Origin: Aptenodytes patagonicus
Taxonomy: Eukaryota; Chordata; Aves; Sphenisciformes; Spheniscidae
Reading direction: 5' to 3'
Length of the DNA: 64,000 nt
NCBI RefSeq assembly: GCF_965638725.1
Contig: NC_134951.1
Location: 105,051,811 to 105,115,810, forward strand
How positions within the stretch are numbered: position 1 is the stretch's first letter; each line of letters opens with the position of its first letter. The position numbers were made by a program, and so were the translations under genes. Shown here in pieces: positions 50,301 to 59,900 of this stretch. Below the pieces are notes generated by a model. That model saw only the letters and a list, made by a program, of their open reading frames with translations, had not been told where the DNA came from and did no database searches.

Positions 50301-53300
50301 TAATCTTATTCTTCAGACAAGACTCTAAAACATGTTTCAGACTTACATTGCACACTTGTAATTATTTGTAATTTGGAAGCTTTTATTTTTGAGGGATTGC
50401 CAGCTGGGGAGGTTGCCACAGGCAGCATTGGAAGAAAGGTGAGCAGAAATAGGAGGACCCAGAAAAGTAGTTTAGAACTGCTAAATGGTGGGACATCTGT
50501 CAGGGGAATTCTTTCGTTTACGTATCTCTTGGGCATCCCTGCTGTAAGGCATTGCTTGAGAAAGAGGGACAATGAAGCAACTTAAGAGCATTGTGGTAGT
50601 GAAAGCAGCTGTTGTTCAATGATGTCTCAGTCTCCAGTGCAAAATGTTCTGGTGTGGTAGAGACTCTTGGTCAGCAGCTCACCGGCAAAACGCCAGATTT
50701 ATTTGCAAAGACTGCTAATGGAAGTGCTGGTCTTGCAAGCACTGTTCTACAGTTAAATAGGATGGGCTGCTCTGAGGATATGTGAATGAGTTAGACTTTC
50801 TGATGTCAAGTTTAGCCACATTGGTAAAAGGAAGGACTGAGAACCGTTGTTGAAACATTGCAGTAACTACAATGCTTCTTTTAAGAGATGGTGAATACCC
50901 ACAGGTTAGCGGGCACTGAAGCTATAATAAATAACCCACTTGTTGGATTTCATCACCACCATAAATGGCAACTAGTCTAACTGATTTGAAGAGATTTAAG
51001 TGCAATTATTATATTGTTTGCTCCAGCGAATTGTGGGGTAGTGCTGCTACTGAACTCCTTTCCTGCTTATAGAAATCACACCATTCCTTTCTGCATTCAA
51101 AAGTGTTCATGTTCCAGCAGCGACATGACTGGTTTTAAGGTGTCCGGGATATTTCTGTCTACAATGCAATACGGTCTCTGGGCACACAGTATCACATTTA
51201 TCTGTCTCCATCTACGTTACTGATTTTGAACTCTTTACAAATGGCAAACTATCTACCTAGATCTACTCCCCTGAAGGTAGGGCCCAAAGTTAGAATCATG
51301 CCACTATCTGCTTTTCAGAGTGGTGATGTACCGCCTGCTTGCAGTGGGCATCTTTGCTGAAGTACATGGTGTTAGCCAAATGCTTCTCAGATTATGCTAC
51401 ACCTTGCATGATTTGTTGTGCTTTGGTTCCAGGAATAGCGTGTACAGCCCAGCAATCCTGGGGAGGAACTGACAGAAAACAAAGCTGTGCTGCTTTCTCT
51501 TCAGCACATCGTTTAAAAATATGGATATATGAAATCAGGGTTTGGCAACTCAAATTATTGCAATTCGTTTCATAAAAAATGGTTCTAGTAATGAGCTTAA
51601 CTTTAAATTGATTCATATGATCCTGACACGTGCTTGGCACTTATGGGGTTTTTTACGCTGTAAATCGTTGGGAATGAGGTCTCACAATCAAACCTTGTTG
51701 TGAGATGGGGGTCCTTTAGCCATCGCACTGGAATAATGAATTGTAGTCCCTAACACAGCTAATGAGTAGCGGTTTTCATCTAGGTAAGTGTGGGATCAGG
51801 TCCTTTGTCCTGGTTTCGGCTGGGATAGAGTTAATTTTCCTCCTAGTAGCTGGTACAGTGCTGTGTTTTGGATTTAGGATGAGAATAATGTTGATAACAC
51901 ACCGATGTTTTAGTTGTTGCTAAGTAGTGCTTACACTAGGCAAGGACTTTTCAGCTTCTCATGCCCTGCCAGTGAGAAGCTGGGAGGGGGCACAGCCAGG
52001 ACAGCTGACCCAAACTGGCCAAAGGGACATTCCATACCATGTGACGTCATGCCCAGTACATAAACTGGGGGGAGTTAGCTGGGGGGCGGTGACTGCTGCT
52101 CGGGAACTGGCTGGGCATCGGTCGGTGGGTGGTGAGCAATTGCATTGTGCACGACTTATTTTGTATATTCTTTTATCATCATTAATATTATTTTCCCTTC
52201 CTTTTCTGTCCTATTAAACTTTCTTTATCTCAACACACAAACTTTACTTTTTTTTTTTCTGATTCTCTCCCCCATCCCATGGCTGGGGGGGAGTGGGCGA
52301 ATGGCTGTGTGGTGTTCAGCTGCCTGCCAGGTTAAACCACAACATCCTTAAATAACATAGGCTGGCATAACTTCATTGAATTTGAAAGTTGTATACTAAA
52401 GGCTCACACAACTCCTCTGCTGAGGAACCAGAGTTTAGACCGCAGTTTGTGGAAAGTGGGACCATAAACAATCCATTGGATAACATAGGCTTATGAAGAG
52501 TGCTGACCAGGGTGGACATTTGGACGGTGAAGCTCAGGAAACAAGAGTCTGTCGCTGCATGTCAATCTGTAGCTCCACTGGGAGCCACCCTGTCTGCTGA
52601 CCTGTGCTGAGCTCAGGGCATGTGGCCAGGAAAGCATGAACCAGCTCCCGGGAGAAGGTCCTGACCCGTTTTTGGTCCTGATTTATATCGGTATGCACCA
52701 GCCTGCAATAGGCAGATACAGCTGAAGAACCATGCAGCACAGCACTCTTCAGTGGCAAGTGGCGGTCACAGGATTTCAAAATAAGGTCCAACTATAAGGA
52801 AATTGGACAGATGGAAATCTCAGAGTGAGTCCAAAGTACCCATGACACAAGGTGGAAACAGATGACTGGCTTCTCTGATACCCTAATCACAGCATGAACA
52901 GAAACTTGTAACAGTTTTGCTCATTTGGCTTTCAGATATGTATATATGCCTTTTTGCATCCTGGGGACAAAGAGGGGTTTTGTACTTTTGTTTTTTGGTG
53001 AATCATCAGGATTACAATTTCAGTGCATGTGCTATTGCTATTGACTGTGGTTCACACCAGCATGTTTCTGCCTTTTCATACCTTTTCTATATAAGAAGAC
53101 TTTTTTTTCCCTCCCCCCCGTGCGCGCCCCCCCCAATCAGCTTTGTGCTGAATGCAAATTTGGAGGCAGCTTGTTGCATTATGCATTTAGCTTTCAAAGC
53201 AGAAACTGCACGTCTGTGAAATAGTTTTGAAAATGTACCTTGAGGAGAGAGATGTATGCTTGCAGGCAGATATTTCAAAGGTTGTGTTTTGGAAGGTTGT

Positions 53301-56300
53301 ATTTTGGAAAAGGTCCTTGTTGGTTTAGTATATGTATATTGTTGATCACTGATTTCTAGCTGATGTACTGGGAAAAGATGAATTTGATTAGGAAGGATTA
53401 TATGTATAATCTTTTGTTGAAATGTATCGGAAACTAGAACTTCCATGCTTAACAAAGCATTAAAGTTGCGTACAGAACTGTGATTCAAAACTGCCCTTCA
53501 GAGGAACAGAATTAGAGACATTTTTATAAAGAAAATAGCTATCAAATTGTCTGCAATGAGTAACTTGATTATGAAATGGAGGTTACGTATATCTCCCCTT
53601 TATTGTTCCACTGACTAGTCAAGATTTTGCCCTATTCAAAGACTACCATTACTATTTTGATAAACTAGACTTTACCCATTATTTCTCAAAATTAAAATGT
53701 TATATTGCTACTGACATTTGAGCAGTATAGAGAATTTAACTGGCAAATCACTTTTTACTTGTATTGCTATGGATATCCTTTCCCTTGTTATTTTAGGTTT
53801 TAATTAAAACCTTTATTTTAGAAAATTATGCTTGTTATAGGATTTCAAAAAGCTTTTGTGAAACTTTATGTAACTGAGGCACCCTAAATTGCAAGGGCTA
53901 CCAGATAAATCCTGTATTTTGTGGAGAAGCTCAGGATTGAACAAGCTGTATGAAGTTGATTATAAATTATGTTGCAATATCAAGTAAATATGGGTATACT
54001 TTATAGGCAGTAGATAATCATGTCCATGTATATATGGCGGGTGTAATTGAGTTGATTGTGGGGAGCACCCTGTCATGCCTGACAGTTGTGATGTTGAAGG
54101 GATCACTATGAAATTTTTAATACAAATGCAGTGTGATTACTTGTTCTTTTTTCATTTAATGAAGTTGCTTATTCCACCCCCAAGTTGCAGTCTAAACACT
54201 GCTATACAAAGCCTCTTTACCCCTTGTTAACTTTTCCATCTGAGATTGGAGGGATTAATTACATCTACCAGATCTGTTTCCATTGCTACTTCACTGTATT
54301 TCCATTTCACTTGTTGACTTAAATGCAGTATGTATTTAAATATGAACAAGCAGAATGGTTGAAAGTGTCTGTGGTAGTGTTTTGTCAAAACCAGCCTCCC
54401 ATAATCCTAGCTTTGCAGTATTTTTGCCTTGCACAACATGTCTATTCATTATCCTAGGTGCTTAAAAGTACCCAATATCCATAGCCTTAAGTAATGCAAC
54501 TATTTCTCCCATTTACAGTTTGAAATTGTTCGGCCTTGTTGTTCTTGCTTTTGGAACTAATCAATGATACTGTCCTGAGGTGTCTTTAAGATCTAGGTGC
54601 ACACTCTGATGCTACTGTATATCCTCATAATTGTGTTGGTCATAGTGTAGTGTTACATCTTTAAATGACTGCTTACACTGTTGAGAACTCAAGATCTTAG
54701 TTGAAATGTATCAGTACAGCATCGAACTGAGGAATAATGGGGCCTGTCTGTCTATGCTGAGTTATACCTAGTGAGGCCCTGATCTTTTTTCCCCTTTTCA
54801 TTTATTCTAATAAATTGTTTCTATGCATGTTCATTTTCAATACTGAATATTTTGTGGAAATATTTTAATAGCTAAAGCCCATATGAAATAATGCACTTTG
54901 CTATTAAAAAAGATTTATCACTATGTTTTGGAAAGAGTGAAAAATGAGTGAAAAGATGGCATGTAAGTCCACAGCAAACTGTCTCATTTTCCCTCCCTGT
55001 CTGAACCCACTCTGCCTCAGCTTTGTCCACCCCAACCTCCTTCAGCTCTGATCATCTCAAGTTAGCAGGACCATTCAGTTTCTATGCTCATTGTAGGCCA
55101 AGTCCTTCTGGCTTTTGGTTCAGTGTCAAAAGCAGTTAATTTTTTTTATGCTCTACATCCCTGTCCACAAGGAGCTCAGTTGTTGTGTCCCTTCAGAGAC
55201 GACAGCAGACTTGGTCATTGCCATCAGAGAATAGCTAGGAGAACTTGAAAAGATGAGCTTGACTGAAGATGTGTAAGATGGCTGTTTAGCATACAGCTGT
55301 TCCCTGGAACTGTACAAGTTTCTTCTTCTCCCCATCCCAGCAGAAACATGCTGAAGTGCTTGGTCCTAGGAAGAAAAGTTTTTCAGAGATATAAATACAG
55401 ACTGTGGGCAGCTCTGATACAGAAGACTGTCTGTACAACACAGAATATTTTAGTGAAGAAGGGGAGCCAAATTACAGTATGTGTCCAGGCAGGAAGAATG
55501 CAGAAAGATAACTGGATACACTTCATGCGGTATAATTACACAGTAGTACAACAATAATGTAAAATGGGAAATTATTTTAGGAAAGGAATGTGAAAATACA
55601 GGTTTAATGATGACCATGTGCATGTTCCTAGCAGAATATTTTTTTTTTTCTGTTGCAAGGCAGCTTTTAAGTGAGAAATTTGTTCCCCTCCTCTCTGCCC
55701 TGCTGAACCAGTGGACTTTCCCTCCCTGTTAACTCCTAGAATTTCTACAGCTCTATCTATCTCCTGTTATCAGGATGCCATTAACTATCTGATAACTTCT
55801 CTGGCAGTTTCAGGTAGAAGGCAGCACACTGCAAGCAATACTGTTAAAATAAAACCATGTTGTACTCAAATGATCAGTTAGGCTTTTTTGGAACAGGATG
55901 CTCAAGAGCTTAGTATATGCCAAAATGTTTTCTGTGTACAGAATGTAAGCCCGTTTCAGAGCAAGTCCAGCACTGGAAATAAGACATTTGCATTTTCCAG
56001 TTGTGCCATTATGCACACAGCTAATCTGGGATTACATTGACGGTCCCATAAAACCGGCACTTACTTCAGATAGTAGGTAAATATCTCAAATCAGCAGATA
56101 CCTTCCTGTAGTGTCAAAGATTTGCTAGTACATTGTTGATGAACTTGATTCTCCTGAGCTGGCTGAGGGATGGAGGAAACAGAAAAGGGAAAGAAACACT
56201 GGCGCTAACTGCCAGTGTATGTTGTTAGTGCTGAAGTTTGCAGGCATGGTTCTTGTAATTTAGTGTGATCTAACTTGTACTTACTGTCAAAAGTCCTCAA

Positions 56301-56922
56301 AGTTATTTTCCTTACCAGATCTAAGCGGAACACTCTTGCAAGGCTCGCTTCTCGGTATATTCTGTGTATCTGAAGGAGACATAAGGGGGTTCTTTGATTA
56401 TTCTGTATCATGGAGAGAATTCACAGCAATCACTTGCATTTTAGTGCAGTACAGAGCAGAAGAGGGGAAAGAAAGGATTCCACAGTAGTTTTGCGTAGAG
56501 GATCTACCTGCATATGACAGGAAATATGCAGACTCACTGGTCATCAGGAATATTAAAAAATTATTTCCAGTAGCAGAATATACACAATTTATGCTTTGTG
56601 GGTTATACTACTATGAATGTTACTGCTTTATTGAAGAAATATTCAACCAAGGAATTTGTGAGCTTTTTAATATGCATCTAAATCTGTCCATATGATGATC
56701 ATCTTAAATTTCACGTCATTACAGAAAGGAAATTGTATATTACACTTTTGCTTCTGTTTTATCAATTCCAGTAATTTTATATTTATCTTTGGTATTATTG
56801 ATTGTTTTGAAATAGTGTTTGTACAATACCCAACAGAGTAGTATTTTTTAAAATAATTAAAATATGGTGAATTTTTTTTTTTACAGAAGTTTTGACGTTG
56901 GGCTACATCGCTTTCTGGTCAG
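17262..56922 (+). CDS. HHAT: Hedgehog acyltransferase HHAT, 5' part (coding exons 2-9; 3' end outside window)
   Basis: HHAT is a multipass MBOAT enzyme of the ER membrane that transfers palmitate from palmitoyl-CoA to the N-terminal Cys of Sonic, Indian and Desert hedgehog. Eight coding segments, each with GT-AG borders and matching phases, join to 347 codons plus 2 nt; human HHAT is 493 residues. Recognised stretches include FEWSYWIEWG (59-68), TISFAVAQF, LLTWLCSL, WYDTENEYYLL (160-170), MLAYVFYYP, AELMIHLMYIHALYSS, GGLALAQVLFFYVKYLVL (286-303) and FDVGLH (338-343). Numbering falls in register with human: Cys324 (heme-binding in human) and Asp339 (catalytic) are present. Human palmitoylated Cys188 corresponds to Cys189 here, but the position of human Cys242 is Ser. 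Start Met at 17262 gives MLLPAW..., aligning with human MLPRW..., although its Kozak context is weak (C at -3 and +4). The catalytic His (human 379) is beyond the window. Human residues are from memory; identity of the gene is very secure. Confidence 0.97.
17356..18772 (+). other. HHAT intron 2
   Basis: A 1,417-nt intron. The first part is G/C-rich, trailing off from the CpG island; no repeat or RNA gene recognised. Confidence 0.9.
18773..18840 (+). CDS. HHAT: HHAT exon 3 (codons 32-54)
   Basis: Acceptor TTCTTCTCTGCAG ends at 18772; donor AAAAAG|GTAGGA follows 18840. Phase 1 in, phase 0 out, 68 nt. It encodes KYEAVMDRKFGLEPGTLFQG then LKK, matching the human loop containing DTLFGGLKK. This is a soluble loop after the first membrane segment. 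Confidence 0.95.
18841..20564 (+). other. HHAT intron 3
   Basis: A 1,724-nt intron with a low-complexity patch at about 19315-19396: an A-run, CAAAC/CCAACC-rich sequence and a C-run. No gene or transposon recognised. Confidence 0.9.
20565..20678 (+). CDS. HHAT: HHAT exon 4 (codons 55-92)
   Basis: Acceptor GATGTCCCAG ends at 20564; donor GAGAAG|GTATGT follows 20678. The exon is 114 nt, phase 0 at both ends. It encodes DPMDFEWSYWIEWGRERILW (55-74), then a hydrophobic segment to about residue 90. The aromatic DFEWS-W-EWG motif is characteristic of HHAT. Skipping would stay in frame but remove a membrane segment. Confidence 0.97.
20679..21318 (+). other. HHAT intron 4
   Basis: A 640-nt intron, the shortest between coding exons. 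Nothing besides splice signals recognised. Confidence 0.9.
21319..21513 (+). CDS. HHAT: HHAT exon 5 (codons 93-157)
   Basis: Acceptor TTTTTCTAACAG ends at 21318; donor GCCAAG|GTAATG follows 21513. It is 195 nt, phase 0 at both ends. Almost entirely hydrophobic: YKPWCLMVYGMAACWLLLG (93-111), then ATISFAVAQF and LLTWLCSLILLSTLR, ending VEEAK. These correspond to early MBOAT membrane helices and re-entrant segments of HHAT. Confidence 0.97.
21514..23354 (+). other. HHAT intron 5 (contains an antisense solo LTR)
   Basis: A 1,841-nt intron, about one third of which is the minus-strand LTR described separately at about 21986-22561. The rest is unremarkable. Confidence 0.9.
21986..22561 (-). mobile_element. 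Solo LTR of an endogenous retrovirus, copy A (antisense in HHAT intron 5)
   Basis: On the minus strand it begins TGTGCTGGTTTTGGCTGGGA and ends past GTGTGGTGCTTGC. It carries a CRE (TGACGTCA, 22301-22308), a TATA-type ATATAAA (about 22285-22291) and ATTAAA in CTATTAAACTGTC, the order U3 promoter then poly(A) signal. The 22070-22560 part is almost identical to copy B at 34820-35411, and the ends match the intron 8 LTR. The left border is blurred: ACTGG (21981-21985) versus GCTGG (22562-22566) is a possible 5-bp target duplication with one mismatch. No internal retroviral genes remain. Confidence 0.85.
23355..23567 (+). CDS. HHAT: HHAT exon 6 (codons 158-228)
   Basis: Acceptor TTTTGTCTTGCAG ends at 23354; donor AAGCAG|GTAAGT follows 23567. 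It is 213 nt, phase 0 at both ends. It encodes RKWYDTENEYYLLLFTVSVR (158-177), TSFSLEYCW, and SFLWMLAYVFYYP, ending NFDEFSKQ. Cys189 matches human palmitoylated Cys188. After CW this protein is one residue shorter than human as I recall it, which restores identical numbering downstream. Confidence 0.97.
23568..27161 (+). other. HHAT intron 6
   Basis: A 3,594-nt intron. Contains the purine tract G9-A-G5 at 24297-24311. No repeat family or RNA gene recognised. Confidence 0.9.
27162..27333 (+). CDS. HHAT: HHAT exon 7 (codons 229-285 plus 1 nt)
   Basis: Acceptor TTGGATTTCTTTAG ends at 27161; donor TTGG|GTGAGT follows 27333. It is 172 nt, phase 0 in and 1 out. It encodes MRRQEAFSLKTNLSVLIVGI (229-248), IRIFFWWFLAELMIHLMYIH, ALYSS and a segment ending SYWAL. 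Residue 242 is Ser where human HHAT has palmitoylated Cys242. The frame stays open about 30 codons into the intron, with no evidence of a transcript ending there. Confidence 0.97.
27334..31355 (+). other. HHAT intron 7, proximal part
   Basis: First third of the 12,590-nt intron 7 (27334-39923). Holds a TA/TG-rich microsatellite at about 28165-28240 (TATATATGTGTGTGCATATA and similar) that could form cruciforms. No exon or identifiable transposon. Confidence 0.7.
31356..32105 (-). mobile_element. Endogenous retroviral solo LTR, a different family (antisense in HHAT intron 7)
   Basis: The plus strand starts TGTTGCGGATGG, so the minus-strand element ends ...CCGCAACA. A minus-strand poly(A) signal AATAAA lies at 31416-31421, and a TATA-like TAAATAG lies on the minus strand near 31870. 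CACAG occurs on both flanks (31351-31355 and 32106-32110), consistent with a 5-bp target duplication, but the right flank is a CACACACAG run, so this border is uncertain. The internal TCAACCTCGAGGAGTAACC region resembles avian LTRs I have seen. No coding capacity. Confidence 0.55.
32106..33394 (+). other. HHAT intron 7, middle part
   Basis: No exon. The segment 33000-33360 is rich in TAAT/ATTA cores and short palindromes and could be a conserved non-coding element, but this cannot be decided from one species. Confidence 0.5.
33395..33570. repeat. Ancient CR1-like amniote repeat relic
   Basis: AGAATAGCCACACCGGGCCA followed by GATCAGAGGTTCATCTGCTC, and further on GGCAGGTAGATTGGTGATCC with TTCAGGCTTCTGTAGCTGA, track an old CR1-related repeat known from reptile genomes (agaa-agccatactgggtcagacca type). 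The copy is heavily diverged and orientation is not assigned. Confidence 0.45.
33571..34819 (+). other. HHAT intron 7, unique-looking stretch
   Basis: AT-rich intronic sequence between the CR1-like relic and LTR copy B. No exon, RNA gene or repeat recognised. Confidence 0.6.
34820..35411 (-). mobile_element. Solo LTR of an endogenous retrovirus, copy B (antisense in HHAT intron 7)
   Basis: Same family and orientation as copy A in intron 5. On the minus strand it starts TGTACTGATTTTGGCTGGGA and ends ...TTAAGCCACCACA, with TG...CA termini. It retains minus-strand ATATAAA and ATTAAA signals, but the CRE is mutated (plus strand TGATGTCA, 35141-35148), as expected from CpG decay. Flanks GTGTG (34815-34819) and ATGTG (35412-35416) fit a 5-bp target duplication with one mismatch. 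Long stretches, for example 35152-35230, are identical to copy A. No internal retroviral genes. Confidence 0.9.
35412..39923 (+). other. HHAT intron 7, distal part
   Basis: AT-rich intron with A/T runs (about 36977-36992 and 38659-38671). No exon. The stretch 36690-36850 looks non-random but unclassified. Confidence 0.6.
39924..40074 (+). CDS. HHAT: HHAT exon 8 (codons 286-335 plus 2 nt)
   Basis: Acceptor CTTTTTCTTTTAG ends at 39923; donor TGGAG|GTTAGT follows 40074 and is weaker than the other donors (T at +3). It is 151 nt, phase 1 in and 2 out. It encodes GGLALAQVLFFYVKYLVLYG (286-305), VPALLLQMDGLKPPALPCCV (306-325) and SLMHSFTKMW. Cys324 matches the heme-coordinating Cys324 of human HHAT, and an additional Cys323 precedes it. 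Confidence 0.97.
40075..51805 (+). other. HHAT intron 8, proximal part
   Basis: First 11.7 kb of the 16,812-nt intron 8 (40075-56886). Contains G7-A-G7 at 43422-43436 and a pure 22-C run at 46821-46842. Segments 42980-43250 and 47200-47770 have the texture of conserved regulatory DNA. No further HHAT exon, RNA gene or clear transposon was found. Confidence 0.7.
46821..46842. repeat. Poly(C)/poly(G) homopolymer, 22 bp
   Basis: Twenty-two uninterrupted C on the plus strand between GGAAAGGGCT and TTCTGTTGG. Such tracts are length-unstable and hard to sequence, so the exact length is uncertain. Confidence 0.9.
51806..52344 (+). mobile_element. Solo LTR, copy C (sense in HHAT intron 8), with perfect 5-bp target duplication
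   Basis: Begins TGTCCTGGTTTCGGCTGGGA and ends ...GTTAAACCACAACA (TG...CA). It is flanked by TCCTT at 51801-51805 and again at 52345-52349, a perfect 5-bp duplication typical of ERVL-type integration. Promoter-like parts are intact: CRE TGACGTCA at 52042-52049, TATA-like ACATAAAC about 10 nt further on, and ATTAAA at 52213-52218. Same family as copies A and B, but in the HHAT sense direction. No internal region, so it arose by LTR-LTR recombination. 539 bp. Confidence 0.92.
52350..56886 (+). other. HHAT intron 8, distal part
   Basis: Contains a pyrimidine-rich patch at about 53100-53136 (T-run, C-run and GTGCGCG). Otherwise AT-rich with no exon until the T-run and acceptor of exon 9. Confidence 0.7.
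56887..56922 (+). CDS. HHAT: HHAT exon 9, 36-nt microexon with the catalytic Asp
   Basis: A run of T followed by ACAG (acceptor ending 56886) and the donor GTCAG|GTAAGC (from 56923) bound 36 nt. Joined in phase 2 to exon 8 it reads RSFDVGLHRFLV (336-347), with two bases of an Arg or Ser codon left over. This matches human MWRYFDVGLHNFLIR. Asp339 is the conserved catalytic MBOAT Asp in human HHAT. The exon is isolated by a 16.8-kb intron upstream and more than 7 kb downstream. Confidence 0.93.
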
Positions 56923-59900
56923 GTAAGCTAATGCCTATTTTGAATTGCAATTCCATATTAAAAAGCGTTTCTGTTGCTGTAAGTAGAGATGGCCATGTGA
57001 ACTCAGTACTACTTGATATTTTCTATGGCAAGATCCTCTTTCATCTTCCACTATTAGTTCGAAAAACTTTAACTACTTGGCTTGGATATCTACCCAATGT
57101 CAATCTCTAAGGAACCTCTTAAGGTGTCCTTCAGGAAAACCTTGACTCAGGAAATTTCAGTGGCAGTGTTCCACTCATTCCTGAGGAAATCTTAATTTTT
57201 CTTGTACTGAAGAAAAACTTCTTTAAAGTTTTTTCCACTGGTAACTCAAGTACCTTCATACCTTCTGATAAGGGCTTGAATTTTATAGAAAATTGTGACT
57301 GTGGAGGGGAGTCTTATTTTCTCAATAGAAAACTTGATTGATTCGATGCACGGGTTGGACTGTGTTCTGAAGATGAATAAGGAAAGTGGAATAATTGTTG
57401 TGTGTTTTGTTTGACATTTAGAGGAATGCAATGATTAAAGCAGGGCACTTCAACAAGAAAAGGGAGGTTAATGCATTTGAATGCTACACTGAGGAACTGT
57501 TTTTGCTGTTTGAAGTTCTTTTGTGTGAGCAAAGTCACAAGTGTTCACTAAGAGTATGTTTGCATTAATTTTTTATAACATACCTATCACTGTCTACTGA
57601 TCTTTACAAAGAAGTGCGATGTGTACCATGAAAGATGAAGTTTGCCGTGGTCTTCAGGCCCATAGAGAATTCATTCTATCAGTTATTTCATCCCAGTAAA
57701 ATGTTGCTGTATCCATCTGTGAAGAACTTTACCCTGGAAGAATGAACCCAGTATGTGAGCCAGAGCCTGCTGTTTGGGTCCTGCCATAAGGATCAGGTGA
57801 TGTTAGGCTTCCCTTGATTTGGCCTTCCTACCGAACTCATTATTTTAGGCTACTTTGTCATATTTTCTGGATAAAGACTTTGTTCACACTTCACACTCAT
57901 GAGTCCTTGTGGCAGAGGCTTTCAGCACTGATTCACAGACTCCCAGAGCTCTAACAGGTTGATAGCTCCTGATTGCTTTTCACTCCTCTGGTCACTCACT
58001 TGAAGCATGTATTTTCTAATGTTTTCAGAACCCTGCTAATTGCTGTTGACTGTAGCTAGTAAAAGAAGCATGCAGCTCCAGACAGAATGATAAATGCCTG
58101 GAAGCATTTCTCTGACTTAGGCTCAGCATCACTTGTAAGTGTTCTTTTAGCTTTGTCCTCTGACGTATCTAAGATACTCCTTGCAGATTCAGCTTCTCTG
58201 GATTATCAGTACCATGGCTAAATCCAGGAAAAAATGGTAATTCTCTGTCCAAGGTCTGGGTGCCAATTGGACAATAATTCAAAGGGTACATCTTAAAGGG
58301 AAGAATACTGGGTAGTACCACATTGAACACCATGCTTTTGTGGTTTAAACTAAATACAAAAAACATGAAAGACATGAGATCACACAAAGCCTATGTCAGA
58401 GGGAAAATCAGGTTTGTTTTAAGGTTGCACAGGCAAACCCCTATCCTGATATCTCAACCTTTGAGCAGTAGGCTTTGTAACATTAGTTATTTTTGTGTAT
58501 TTCTCTGCATGTAACGTGACAGCTTTTAACAGACAGCTCTCTTCACTAAAGCCATAGTGTCAATATTGCTGAAGATATATGTATTTCAGTGTGTAGATAT
58601 AGTTTTCAGACTACTGAATGTATTTACGTTCTGGTATCAGTTCTACAAAATTGGTTACATCTATATTTTGACCAGCAGATTGATTTTTTTTTTTAATAAT
58701 CATATAAGAAATGGAAATCATCATATTAAGAAATGGTTTAAAAGTATGCTACTGTTGTAAAGGGAATACAGTGCACAAGAAGGTCTCCTGGGAATGCAGA
58801 CAATTACTTAACCAAGAATAGAATCATGGCAAGCATTGATGTACTAAGTTTGAGCCCCCGGTAATGCTTCTGCCACAAAATATGCTTTCACTTGCTTCAT
58901 ACAAAGAATGTAATAAGATATTATTCTCTTATACTACATTGTTTTACATCCCGTGGAGATGCAGTATTGGAGTTCTATGCTTGTGCAATCCCTGGACCGC
59001 AAATAGCCATTGAATTTGAATGAGTTGAATGTAGTCTTTGACTAATGTGTCGCTTTTTTCAAAGCCAACTGTGGGTTCTATGCAGTGTGGTGTTCTAACC
59101 TTAGAAAGCTTTAATACTTCATTCTCAGTCTGTCACCTACTCCTGTTAACAACTTGAGGAGCCATTCAGATACTTTCTCTGTAACTGTACTGCTAAGGAG
59201 GAAATATTGTTCCCTTCTGTTGTAGCAGTATGAGTTTTCCTTGGGTTTCCTTAACTAAAAAAAACCCTTTCCTTTGTTTAGTAGATGACTTCTGGACTAG
59301 GAAACAGAGGACTTGGTGTTACATCTCTGCTGTTGGTCTGCCATGTGACCTTTAGAAAGTTGTTGCCTTTGTTTTTGCCTATTTAGACAGTCTCCACTCC
59401 TGAGAACTTGCAGATCTTCTTCTGTGTTCATATAGTATCTGTCACAAATGGTCCTCTTCACAGTTTGGGTTTCTATGTGTGAAATACAAACAGTGGGGGA
59501 GGAAAAAAAAACAAACCCAAACAAAAACCAAACAAATGAGAGCTGCAGGAAGTGTTGAAAATCTATGAATTGAGATTTGAACTGTTCAGGAGATACTATA
59601 TTGTTTTAAATATAAGGACACCACCCCGCAGTGGAACAGGGAACCCAGTATGACACTTTCAAATATAAAATGCAGGGCCAACAAAACTAAAAACAGTCTC
59701 TGCTAAAAGGACAATCTGTGCCTAATTACTTATTAAAATGCTGATTGAAGGGACTAGGATGTACGTAGCCTGGCATACAGTCAATGGTTTGTCCAAGTGA
59801 AGCATGACACAAAGTATGACAATTACAGCTATACAGCTTCTTCTGTGTTCTTAGCAAAAAATAAATGTAAAACAATTTCTGTCCATCCATCTAGCTGTGG

